A DNA stretch of 64,000 bases from G965219965 sp965219965 (lineage in GTDB: Bacteria > Pseudomonadota > Alphaproteobacteria > RS24). The notes under the pieces are model-generated. The model was not told where the DNA came from, did no database searches, and saw nothing but the letters and a program-made list of their open reading frames with translations. The translations under genes were made by a program, and so were the position numbers. Location of the stretch: the NCBI GenBank assembly GCA_965219965.1, contig OZ244796.1, forward strand, positions 186,001-250,000. The letters are read 5' to 3'. Positions within the stretch are counted from its first letter, which is position 1. Each line of letters opens with the position of its first letter. This document shows, piece by piece, positions 52,455 to 60,245 of this stretch.

Positions 52455-53230
52455 GCGCATCTTCTAATTCTGTTCGCCGTTTGCGCCAAAGCCGTTTTGC
52501 TACCGCTTTGCTGAACCCTGACACGCCCGTGCCAGATGATATACGCCATCCGCGTAGTGGCCAAGCGGTGTGTGATAGATTTAATATTTACCGCAATAAT
52601 GTTGTTTATAGTTTACGCGAAGCTTTGCGCGATATTTTCCCACGCCTGTATAGCCTGATTGGTGAAGATTTATTTGCCGCGCTAGCAGATTATTATATCC
52701 GAACCCATCCGCCTGCTTCGCCTGTGCTGGCTGAATATGGGCGCAAATTGCCAGATATTATTGCCGAATTTACCGCGCTGGATGATGTGCCTTATGCGGC
52801 TGATATTGCACGGCTGGAGCTTTTATGGTTGCAAAGCTATCACGCCGCCGACCATCAACCCATTGCTGCCGCGCATTTGCTTGAAGCCGATATTGAAAAT
52901 TGTAGCTTAGTCCTTGCGCCGTCTTTGCACTGTTTTTCTTCCTCTTGGCCTATATGGGATATTTGGCAATTTATTGATGATACCGCGCCCACGCCAGACC
53001 ATGTCACCCCGCAAGCCATGGTGATTTATCGCAATAGCGATATGGCTGTGCAGGCGGCAGAACTTAATCCAGCGGCGGCGGAATTCCTTGCCCATTTGCA
53101 TGGGGGCATGACCGCTGGGCAGGCAACGCAAAAATTAGCCGAAGGGGCGGAAGTTTTGCTTCAAACTGTCCATTTATTAGTGCAACATGGACAAATCATC
53201 CAGATTATCCGACCCGATACATCAAATTGA
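52451..53230 (+). CDS. bufC: DUF2063 partner protein of the MNIO enzyme
   Basis: 259 aa. N-terminal DUF2063 domain: SRFATALLNPDTPVPDDI, CDRFNIYRNNVVYSLREALR, IFPRLYSLIGEDLFAALADYY and HPPASPVLAEYGRKLPDIIA; the C-terminal part is a winged-helix-like domain (MVIYRNSDMAVQAAELNPAA, EFLAHLHGGMTAGQATQKLA). In bufferin systems the protein presents the precursor to the MNIO enzyme; the old label 'DNA-binding' for DUF2063 is not supported in this context. Start 52451 overlaps the bufB stop (ATGA). Confidence 0.88.
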   Translation: MSASSNSVRRLRQSRFATALLNPDTPVPDDIRHPRSGQAVCDRFNIYRNNVVYSLREALRDIFPRLYSLIGEDLFAALADYYIRTHPPASPVLAEYGRKLPDIIAEFTALDDVPYAADIARLELLWLQSYHAADHQPIAAAHLLEADIENCSLVLAPSLHCFSSSWPIWDIWQFIDDTAPTPDHVTPQAMVIYRNSDMAVQAAELNPAAAEFLAHLHGGMTAGQATQKLAEGAEVLLQTVHLLVQHGQIIQIIRPDTSN

Positions 53231-53252
53231 AGGGAAACAAAAGGAGATTGCT

Positions 53253-53813
53253 ATGTCACGTATTTTATCCCTCTATGGCACAATAAATTGTTGGCTTGTT
53301 GTATGCTTTCCACCCTGCCTGTTGCCTCTTGCGGCGCGTTTTAGCTTTGCGGCTGTGCTGGCAGGCTATTATTGGCACTCGGCCCTAACCAAATTTTCTG
53401 ATGGGTTGTTTGGTTTTTTACAGCCTACAACGGGTGCCTATTATCAAATTTTACCAACCATCACCGAAGCGGTCGGCTATGACACAGAGCAAATTGGTGG
53501 GCTTTACACAGCCATTGTTGTACTGGGTAGCTGGGCGGAAGTGGTCTTGCCTTTGCTCATCATTATCGGCCTGTTCACGCGCTTATCGGCTTTGGCCATG
53601 ATAGGCTTTATTGTTGTCCAATCCCTGACCGATATTTTTGGCCATGGGGTGGATGCGGCCACGATTGGCGGCTGGTTTGATAGGCATTCATCAAGCCTGA
53701 TTATGGATCAACGCCTTTTTTGGGTGGTGATTTTGCTGATTTTGCTGGTTAAGGGTGGCGGCAAGCTGTCTTTGGATTCTGTCCTTAAAATTGGCAGTAA
53801 AGACGCAAAATAA
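53253..53813 (+). CDS. bufD: DoxX-family membrane protein of the buf cluster
   Basis: 186 aa inner-membrane protein with about four helices (PLAARFSFAAVLAGYYWHSA, LYTAIVVLGSWAEVVLPLLIII, ALAMIGFIVVQSLTDIF, LFWVVILLILLVKG). DoxX features: the amphipathic ALTKFSDGLFGFL after helix 1 and GLFTRLSALAMIGF. A DoxX-like gene commonly closes buf clusters; its task is not established, perhaps redox support or export. Start 53253 with AAAAGGAG upstream; the longer open frame overlaps bufC. Confidence 0.85.
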   Translation: MSRILSLYGTINCWLVVCFPPCLLPLAARFSFAAVLAGYYWHSALTKFSDGLFGFLQPTTGAYYQILPTITEAVGYDTEQIGGLYTAIVVLGSWAEVVLPLLIIIGLFTRLSALAMIGFIVVQSLTDIFGHGVDAATIGGWFDRHSSSLIMDQRLFWVVILLILLVKGGGKLSLDSVLKIGSKDAK

Positions 53814-53975
53814 CGCATTGCGCTTTGCTATAGGTACGCCCGCCAGAGGGCTGTCATATGGCCAAGCGTGCCAATAGAGCAAAATGCTTTCAATTTCCGT
53901 GCTTTACGCCCTTTTCGGTGCGGTTAGGGCTTGCAATTCTGCGCCCTGATGGATAAACAGGGAATAGAAATATTT

Positions 53976-53996
53976 TTGACATTTCCAAAATGTGGA
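53976..53996 (+). promoter_or_regulatory. TTGACA box with nested dyads
   Basis: TTGACA (53976-53981) merges into ACATTT-CCA-AAATGT (53980-53994) and TTCCA-AAATG-TGGAA. This could be a promoter -35 overlapped by an operator. No good -10 box lies at 16-18 bp, so the assignment is weak. Confidence 0.3.
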
Positions 53997-54010
53997 ATTG
54001 GAGTGCGATA

Positions 54011-54163
54011 ATGGCTAAAGGCGCAATAAAACGGCGTTTTTTCAACATTCGGGGCAGAGTTTTCCGGGTGGTGTTTGCGTCTGCCTTTGCGCCAGTTCCA
54101 ACCAAATTGCGCCCCATTCAAAGCGGCATTGCCACGCCTCTAACTCTTCTAATCAGCCCCTGA
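54011..54163 (+). CDS. Candidate leucine leader peptide of leuA
   Basis: 50 codons from ATG 54011 to TGA 54161-54163, with GGAG at 54000-54003 and a 7-nt spacer, an ideal initiation site. The peptide is basic (MAKGAIKRRFFNIRGR at the start) and ends ATPLTLLISP. Three of its last nine codons are Leu (CTA, CTT, CTA) plus one Ile; CTA is uncommon in this window. The TGA lies inside the left arm of the CCCCTGAG hairpin and the Leu codons themselves pair with GAAGAG downstream. This is the layout of a ribosome-stalling attenuator. At 50 residues it is longer than classic leader peptides. Confidence 0.45.
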   Translation: MAKGAIKRRFFNIRGRVFRVVFASAFAPVPTKLRPIQSGIATPLTLLISP

Positions 54164-54216
54164 GGCTGTTTCGGGCTATCCGTCCGGCGCTCAGGGGTAA
54201 AACGCCAACCGAAGAG
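54144..54216 (+). promoter_or_regulatory. Structured RNA element before leuA (attenuator-like)
   Basis: CCCCTGAG (54157-54164) pairs perfectly with CTCAGGGG (54190-54197). Outside it, CTCTTC (54144-54149) can pair with GAAGAG (54211-54216); an alternative helix is GGCG (54186-54189) with CGCC (54203-54206). The element ends 36 nt before the leuA ATG. No T run follows the inner stem, so control might act on translation or on a downstream structure. Confidence 0.5.
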
Positions 54217-54252
54217 ATAAACAGGCATTTGCCGAATTGATGGAAAGATTAA

Positions 54253-55842
54253 ATGATGAGTACTCAAGATTATAACGCCCAAAAAATTGGAAAGCTGGAA
54301 GATAGGGTTCTGATTTTTGATACCACTTTGCGTGATGGTGAGCAGTCGCCAGGCGCGTCTATGACGCTGGATGAAAAACTGCGTATTGCCGAAACGCTGG
54401 ATAATATGGGTGTAGACATTATTGAAGCTGGATTTCCAGTGGCATCCAATGGGGATTTTGAATCCGTATGCGAAGTTTCTAAGCTGATGAAAAATGCAAT
54501 GGTTTGTGGCTTAGCACGGGCAGGGGAAAAAGATATTGCACGTGCGGGTGAAGCTCTTAAGCCAGCCAAGCATCCGCGCATCCATACATTCATTTCCACT
54601 AGCCCAGTGCATATGAAACATAAATTGCAAATGTCCCCCGAAGCTGTTTTGGAGGCCATTGCTTTCAGTGTAGATTATGCGCGTAAATTTACCGATAATG
54701 TGGAATGGTCGCCAGAAGATGCCACCCGTACGGAACCAGATTTTCTGTGCAAGGCGGTGGAAATTGCTATTAAGGCAGGTGCGACCACAATCAATATCCC
54801 CGATACGGTCGGTTATACAATTCCGTCTGAATATATGCACATTATCACCATGTTGCGCGAAAAAGTGCCAAATATAGATAAGGCGGTTATTTCAACTCAT
54901 TGCCATAATGATTTGGGGCTGGCTGTGGCTAATTCGCTGACGGGTGTGCAAGCGGGCGCACGGCAAGTGGAATGTACCATTAACGGGCTGGGCGAGCGTG
55001 CTGGCAATGCGGCGATGGAAGAAATTGTCATGGCTTTGAATGTGCGCCATGATTTAATGCCGCAATGGACGGGCATTGATACAACGTGCTTGGCGCGTGC
55101 TTCTAAGTTGGTTTCTGCCGTCACGGCTTTTCCAGTGCAATATAATAAGGCCATTGTCGGGCAAAACGCATTTGCCCATGAAAGTGGGATTCACCAAGAT
55201 GGTATGCTCAAAAACAACCAGACTTATGAAATTATGGTGCCGGAATCGGTTGGTATTTCTAAGTCTTCCTTAGTGATGGGCAAACATTCTGGCCGCCATG
55301 CTTTCCGTGAGAAAATCACTGAGATGGGATATAATTTAAGCGAAAATGAATTGGAGGAGGCTTTTGAACGGTTCAAAAATCTGGCCGATAAGAAAAAGCA
55401 TGTCTTTGACGACGATATTGCCGCTTTAATTGATGACGAAGTTGCCCGCGCCAATGACCGCATTAAGGTTGTGTCGCTGGAAGTTCATGCTGGCTCTAAA
55501 GGCCCACAAAAAGCTCGTTTGGAGCTTGAAATTGAAGGTGTCATTCAGGTCACAGAAGCAACTGGGGATGGGCCCGTAGATGCGACTTTCAATGCTATTA
55601 AGCAGCTCTTTCCGACTAAGGCGAAATTGCAACTTTATCAAGTCCATGCGGTGACGCAAGGCACAGACGCACAAGCCGAAGTGAGTGTGCGGTTGGATGA
55701 AGAAGGAAAAACGGTCACTGGACGCGGGATAGATACTGATACGATGGTCGCCTCAGCGCGTGCCTATGTGAGCGCGTTGAATAAATTATTGGTCAAACGT
55801 CTGCGCCAAGCGCCTGATGAAGTGGCCTCGTTGAAAATTTAA
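54253..55842 (+). CDS. leuA: 2-Isopropylmalate synthase
   Basis: 529 aa enzyme condensing 2-oxoisovalerate with acetyl-CoA, the committed step to leucine, and target of leucine feedback. HMGL-like TIM barrel: IFDTTLRDGEQSPGASM, IIEAGFPVASNGDFE, metal-binding HCHNDLGLAVANSL, ECTINGLGERAGNAAMEE. Linker region AFAHESGIHQDGMLKN. C-terminal leucine-binding domain about 395-525 (VVSLEVHAGSKGPQKARLEL, TGRGIDTDTMVASARAYVSA). Length fits the standard form. ATG ATG at the start; the first is used. Preceded by the leader elements; 22 bp before mreB. Confidence 0.95.
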   Translation: MMSTQDYNAQKIGKLEDRVLIFDTTLRDGEQSPGASMTLDEKLRIAETLDNMGVDIIEAGFPVASNGDFESVCEVSKLMKNAMVCGLARAGEKDIARAGEALKPAKHPRIHTFISTSPVHMKHKLQMSPEAVLEAIAFSVDYARKFTDNVEWSPEDATRTEPDFLCKAVEIAIKAGATTINIPDTVGYTIPSEYMHIITMLREKVPNIDKAVISTHCHNDLGLAVANSLTGVQAGARQVECTINGLGERAGNAAMEEIVMALNVRHDLMPQWTGIDTTCLARASKLVSAVTAFPVQYNKAIVGQNAFAHESGIHQDGMLKNNQTYEIMVPESVGISKSSLVMGKHSGRHAFREKITEMGYNLSENELEEAFERFKNLADKKKHVFDDDIAALIDDEVARANDRIKVVSLEVHAGSKGPQKARLELEIEGVIQVTEATGDGPVDATFNAIKQLFPTKAKLQLYQVHAVTQGTDAQAEVSVRLDEEGKTVTGRGIDTDTMVASARAYVSALNKLLVKRLRQAPDEVASLKI

Positions 55843-55864
55843 TTGAGGATTAAAAGGAAAAAAT

Positions 55865-56905
55865 ATGTTGGATGGATTGCTGGGAATGTTTTCTGCGGAT
55901 ATGGCCATTGACCTTGGCACGGCCAATACGCTGGTTTATGTAAAAGGGCGAGGCATTGTGCTGAATGAGCCTTCCGTGGTTGCGATTTTCAATAATAATG
56001 GCCGTAATCAAGTTTTGGCCGTGGGTGATGAAGCCAAGCTTATGCTAGGGCGCACGCCAGGTAATATTCAGGCCATTCGCCCCATGCGTGACGGGGTGAT
56101 TGCCGATTTTGATGTGGCCGAAGAAATGATAAAGCACTTTATCCGTAAAGTGCATAATCGGCGCACCTTTGCTAATCCGCAAGTGGTGATTTGTGTGCCA
56201 TCTGGAGCAACGGCAGTGGAGCGTCGGGCGATTCAAGAAAGCGCATTATCGGCGGGCGCGAGGCGCGTTTATCTGATTGAAGAACCCATGGCGGCGGCAA
56301 TTGGTGCGGGCTTGCCAGTGACAGAGCCAACTGGCTCTATGATTGTTGATATTGGTGGCGGGACGACAGAAGTAGCCGTGTTATCGCTGGGTGGGATTGT
56401 TTATTCACGCTCGGTTCGGGTCGGCGGTGACAAAATGGATGAGGCGATTATTGCCTATATTCGCCGCCACCATAATTTGCTATTGGGCGAGTCCAGCTCG
56501 GAGCGTATTAAAAAGGAAGTTGGCTCAGCCTCTGTGCCAGAGGATTCAGAAGATGTCAGTATCCGCATTAAGGGGCGCGATTTGATGAATGGCGTGCCGC
56601 GTGAAGTGGAAATTAGCCGCCGTGAAATTGCTGAAAGTCTTGCTGAGCCAGTTGGTGCCATTGTCGAAGCGGTGAAAGTGGCCTTGGAGGCCACGCCGCC
56701 AGAGCTGGCCGCCGATATTGTGGATAAGGGTATTATTTTAACAGGCGGCGGTGCTTTGTTGAAAAATCTTGATCGTGTATTGCGTGATGAAACGGGGCTA
56801 CCTGTGAGCATTGCTGATGAGGCTCTGTCTTGTGTTGCGCTTGGCACGGGTCGGGCATTAGAGCATATCAAAACAATGAAGCACGTTTTGTCCACGGTGT
56901 ATTGA
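55865..56905 (+). CDS. mreB: Rod shape-determining protein MreB
   Basis: 346 aa bacterial actin that guides lateral wall synthesis. Phosphate 1 IDLGTANTLVYVKGRGIVL; connect 1; VCVPSGATAVERRAIQESAL; EEPMAAAIGAGLPV; phosphate 2 MIVDIGGGTTEVAVLSLGGI; adenosine motif GIILTGGGALLKNLDRVL. N-terminal MLDGLLGMFSADM gives the usual amphipathic start. Ribosome site AAAGGAAAAA upstream. First gene of the elongasome operon mreBCD-mrdA-rodA. Confidence 0.97.
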   Translation: MLDGLLGMFSADMAIDLGTANTLVYVKGRGIVLNEPSVVAIFNNNGRNQVLAVGDEAKLMLGRTPGNIQAIRPMRDGVIADFDVAEEMIKHFIRKVHNRRTFANPQVVICVPSGATAVERRAIQESALSAGARRVYLIEEPMAAAIGAGLPVTEPTGSMIVDIGGGTTEVAVLSLGGIVYSRSVRVGGDKMDEAIIAYIRRHHNLLLGESSSERIKKEVGSASVPEDSEDVSIRIKGRDLMNGVPREVEISRREIAESLAEPVGAIVEAVKVALEATPPELAADIVDKGIILTGGGALLKNLDRVLRDETGLPVSIADEALSCVALGTGRALEHIKTMKHVLSTVY

Positions 56906-56918
56906 TGGGCTTGGCACA

Positions 56919-57803
56919 ATGGTGTTCGGGGAACGCAAAAGTCTAGGGGCGCGACGGCGGAGTCATCGCCGCCGCATTTCCATTTTTTTCCTTCTTTGCA
57001 TGGTTTTGCTTCTTTTGGTTAATAATAGATCCGCGCTTATCAATTCTACCCGACAAATTGCAACAGATATGGCTGTGCCATTAACGTATGCTGTCACTTT
57101 GCCAGTTGTTTTTGTGCGCGACATTCTCGCCGACATTTCAAATTATCTAACATTACGGCAAGTCAATGAAGGGCTGAGGGTAGAAAATGACCGCCTGCGT
57201 TTTTTTGAAAATGAAACCGCCCGCCTGCGCGATTTAGTGCGCAACTATGAAAGCTTGCTGAAAGTGCAGCTGCCAGAAAATTATGATGCGGTCACAGCGC
57301 ATGTTCTGGTTGATTCTGGCGGCAGCTTTGTTCGCACGCTGGTGGTCAATGCTGGTTATGATAGTGGCGTGCGGGTGGGTCATGCTGTGGCCGGCACGCG
57401 TGGGCTGGTTGGCCGTGTGGTGTCTGTGGGTGTGTTTTCCAGCCGCGTTTTGCTGGTGACGGATTTGAACAGCCGTATCCCTGTGCGGATTGAGCCTATT
57501 GGCGAAAATGCGGTTTTGTCAGGCAATAATACCGCCACGCCACGGCTTGAATATGTCGGCGATAAAACCGAGCTGGTTAATGGGATGCGGATTGTTGCTT
57601 CTGGGCTGGGCGGGGAAGTGCCTGCTGGTTTGACCATTGGGCGACTTAAAATCGGGCGCAATAATATGCCAGAAGTCATTCCAGTTGAGAATTTCAACAA
57701 TCTTAAATTTGTCCGCATTTTACGCTTCTTGCCACCAGAAGATGCGCCAGTTGAGGAATTGCCTTCCGCGCTGATTGGGCGTAAGAAAGAGGCAGGCGGA
57801 TAA
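56919..57803 (+). CDS. mreC: Rod shape-determining protein MreC
   Basis: 294 aa bitopic protein organising the elongasome and activating PBP2. A basic cytoplasmic start (RKSLGARRRSHRRRISIF) leads to one membrane helix (FLLCMVLLLLVNN), a coiled coil (YLTLRQVNEGLRVENDRLRF to RLRDLVRNYESLL), and the two beta barrels (VTAHVLVDSGGSFVRTLVVN, GHAVAGTRGLVGRVV, NGMRIVASGLGGEVPAGL). 13 bp after mreB, one base before mreD. Confidence 0.93.
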   Translation: MVFGERKSLGARRRSHRRRISIFFLLCMVLLLLVNNRSALINSTRQIATDMAVPLTYAVTLPVVFVRDILADISNYLTLRQVNEGLRVENDRLRFFENETARLRDLVRNYESLLKVQLPENYDAVTAHVLVDSGGSFVRTLVVNAGYDSGVRVGHAVAGTRGLVGRVVSVGVFSSRVLLVTDLNSRIPVRIEPIGENAVLSGNNTATPRLEYVGDKTELVNGMRIVASGLGGEVPAGLTIGRLKIGRNNMPEVIPVENFNNLKFVRILRFLPPEDAPVEELPSALIGRKKEAGG

Positions 57804-57804
57804 T

Positions 57805-58353
57805 ATGGCTTTCAAATCGGGCAGTGGGCTGAAAAGTTTTTTACAGGGGCAGAAAGAAAAATCGGCCACCTCCTTAATCCCCATTTTCATTTTATTTTTA
57901 TTCACCTTGGTAACTAAAGTGCCAGTTGGCCAATGGTTTGGCGTTGTTCCCGTACCCGCACTTTCGCTTATTGTTATTTTCTTCTGGTCGGTTGTGGATG
58001 AAAGACGCTTTCCCATTGGCGTGCTATTCACCTTTGGTATTTTTGAAGATTTATTTTCTGGTACACCAATCGGCCTATGGGCGTTGATTTATGTAGGCAT
58101 GAATTTTTATGTTTCCTCACAGCGGCGTGTTCTTGCTCCTGCCAGCTTTACAACCAATTGGATTTCTTTCGGCTTTGTTAGCCTTGCCGCCTTTGTGCTT
58201 ATTTATTTTGTGCTGGGTCTTACCTCTGGTACTTATCCGCCCATTGCGGTTTTGCTTGTGCCATATATTTTCACCCTTGCTTTATTCCCACCCATGGCGC
58301 GATTTTTGGCTATGCTTGAAAGCCGTCTAGCACGCATTGGCATTGGTGATTAG
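57805..58353 (+). CDS. mreD: Rod shape-determining protein MreD
   Basis: 182 aa membrane protein with about five to six helices (SLIPIFILFLFTLVTKVPVG, ALSLIVIFFWSVVDERRFPI, WISFGFVSLAAFVLIYFVLG, VLLVPYIFTLALFPPMARFL). The segment IFFWSVVDERRFPIGVLFTF followed by GIFEDLFSGTPIGLWAL is the MreD mark. The start at 57805 follows the mreC stop by one base; the longer frame from 57775 overlaps mreC. Confidence 0.88.
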   Translation: MAFKSGSGLKSFLQGQKEKSATSLIPIFILFLFTLVTKVPVGQWFGVVPVPALSLIVIFFWSVVDERRFPIGVLFTFGIFEDLFSGTPIGLWALIYVGMNFYVSSQRRVLAPASFTTNWISFGFVSLAAFVLIYFVLGLTSGTYPPIAVLLVPYIFTLALFPPMARFLAMLESRLARIGIGD

Positions 58354-58361
58354 GGGACGTG

Positions 58362-60245
58362 ATGAGAAGTTTCATGCATAATCGGCTTGATGAGCGTGAC
58401 AGTCCCACCTTCACCCGTCGTGCAGCGATTTTGGGGATTGGGCAGGTGAGCCTTTTTGCTTTGCTGGCTGGACGATTGCAATATTTGCAAGTATCGCAAT
58501 CAGAAGAATATGCCATGCTGGCGGAAGAAAACCGCGTCAATATTGGGCTTATCGCACCGTCACGCGGGCAGATTTTTGATCGCTTCGGGCAGGAAATTGC
58601 CACCAATAAACCCAATTTCCAAATTGTGATGATACCTGAGCAAACCGATGACCCACTGCAGACGCTGGAAGCTGTTAATCGGCTGGTGCCGATTTCTCCC
58701 ACTAAAAGGCGACGGCTGGCCAGAGATATTGCGCGATCGCGCAGCTTTGTGCCATTTACCTTGGTGGAAAATCTCACTTGGGAACAATTTTCTGCCATTA
58801 ACGTTCACTCTCCGCATTTGCCTGGCGTAGAGCCGCGTGTGGGTGAGATGCGTTACTATCCCAAGCCAGATGAATTTGCTCATATTGTCGGCTATGTCGG
58901 TGTGCCAAGCCGCGATGATTTGATTGACAATAACCCGCTTTTCCGCGTGCCAGGTTTTAGATTGGGGCGTAGCGGAGTGGAGCAACAGCTTGACACCAGC
59001 CTGCGCGGACTGGCGGGTACAAGGCGGGTGGAGGTTAATAATGTCGGGCGCATCATTCGCGAGCTGGCTAGAGATGATGGCACGCCTGGCGCGGATATTG
59101 TATTGACGCTAGACAGCCATCTTCAGCGTTATGCGAAACGCCAATTAGGCGAGCAAAGCGGGGCGATTATTGTCATGGATGTTCATTCGGGTGATGTGCT
59201 GACCATGGCATCTAGTCCGTCATTTGACCCGAATGATTTTAACCTTGGCATTAGCCAAAGCAAATGGAACCGTTTGCTGGAAGATGAACGCAAACCTTTG
59301 CTCAATAAAACCATTGCTGGACAATATGCGCCTGGCTCTACCATTAAAATGCTTGTCGCGCTGGCTGGATTGGAAAGGGGCGTTATCTCGCCGCGTGAAA
59401 AAATTACCTGCACGGCTAAATATAAACTCGGCAATGACACATTTCATTGTTGGAAGGAAGAGGGTCATGGGGCGGTGAATATGCATGAGGCTATTAAACA
59501 TTCTTGCGATGTGTATTTTTATGAATTGTCTAGACGGATGGGCATTGAGCCAATTGCAGAAATTGTGGAACGTTTCGGGTTAGGGCGTGTAACTGGATTG
59601 GAAACGCAAGGGGAAAAATCGGGCAATGTGCCAAATCGTGATTGGAAAAGGGCGAATTTAGATGCTGGTTGGCAAACTGGTGAAACGCTGATTACGGGCA
59701 TAGGGCAGGGTTATTTGCTGGCCACGCCTATACAGCTGGCCGTGATGGCCGCCCGTTTAGCTAATGGGCGAGAAAAAGTCACGCCAAGCCTCATTTATGC
59801 CGTGAATGATGATGTTAAGTTACGACCAGAATTCGCACCTCTGCCCGTTAAGCCTGCCCATTTGGCACTGGTGAAAAAGGCCATGGCGAGCGTTATCAAT
59901 GAAAGCGATGGCACGGCTTTTATGCGGGGCTTTGATGTGAGTGGGCAGAAAATGGCGGGCAAAACTGGCACGGTTCAAGTGCGCCGCATCACGCCCGCTG
60001 AGCGTGAGGCGGGTATTATTGATAATGATGATTTGCCATGGCATTTGCGCGACCATGCTTTATTTGTCGGCTATGCGCCTTTGCGTAATCCCAAATATGC
60101 TATTGCCGTTATTGTGGAGCATGGTGGAAGCGGGGCGAAAGTGGCCGCGCCTATTGCTCGCAAAGTGATGGAGCAAACACTTAAAACCGATCCGCTTTTG
60201 CGTGATGTTTATTTACCAGCCAAAAAAGAGGATGGGGAAATATGA
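58362..60245 (+). CDS. mrdA: Peptidoglycan transpeptidase PBP2
   Basis: 627 aa class B PBP of the elongasome. One N-terminal membrane helix (AAILGIGQVSLFALLAGRL), pedestal domain with APSRGQIFDRFGQEIATN, MRYYPKPDEFAHIVGYVG and GRSGVEQQLDTSLRGLAGTR. Transpeptidase motifs: Ser near 326 in YAPGSTIKMLVAL, SCD in IKHSCDVYFYELSRRMG, KTG in MAGKTGTVQVRR. ATG at 58362 with GGGGAC upstream; GTG one codon earlier is possible. ATGA-type overlap with rodA. Confidence 0.95.
   Translation: MRSFMHNRLDERDSPTFTRRAAILGIGQVSLFALLAGRLQYLQVSQSEEYAMLAEENRVNIGLIAPSRGQIFDRFGQEIATNKPNFQIVMIPEQTDDPLQTLEAVNRLVPISPTKRRRLARDIARSRSFVPFTLVENLTWEQFSAINVHSPHLPGVEPRVGEMRYYPKPDEFAHIVGYVGVPSRDDLIDNNPLFRVPGFRLGRSGVEQQLDTSLRGLAGTRRVEVNNVGRIIRELARDDGTPGADIVLTLDSHLQRYAKRQLGEQSGAIIVMDVHSGDVLTMASSPSFDPNDFNLGISQSKWNRLLEDERKPLLNKTIAGQYAPGSTIKMLVALAGLERGVISPREKITCTAKYKLGNDTFHCWKEEGHGAVNMHEAIKHSCDVYFYELSRRMGIEPIAEIVERFGLGRVTGLETQGEKSGNVPNRDWKRANLDAGWQTGETLITGIGQGYLLATPIQLAVMAARLANGREKVTPSLIYAVNDDVKLRPEFAPLPVKPAHLALVKKAMASVINESDGTAFMRGFDVSGQKMAGKTGTVQVRRITPAEREAGIIDNDDLPWHLRDHALFVGYAPLRNPKYAIAVIVEHGGSGAKVAAPIARKVMEQTLKTDPLLRDVYLPAKKEDGEI

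Larger units (their letters stand above)
53814..54252. other. bufD-leuA intergenic region with leader elements
   Basis: 439 bp. A hairpin at 53833-53872 (GGTACGC with GCGTGCC, one wobble) may end the buf transcript, though it has no T run. TTGACA at 53976 begins two nested dyads (ACATTT-CCA-AAATGT and TTCCA-AAATG-TGGAA). A leader reading frame (54011-54163) and an RNA structure (54144-54216) precede leuA. No other gene is convincing on either strand. Confidence 0.6.

Noticed and set aside
53890..54117. 75-codon minus-strand frame in the bufD-leuA gap
   Set aside because: No ribosome site or protein features; the plus-strand leader frame has a much better initiation site.
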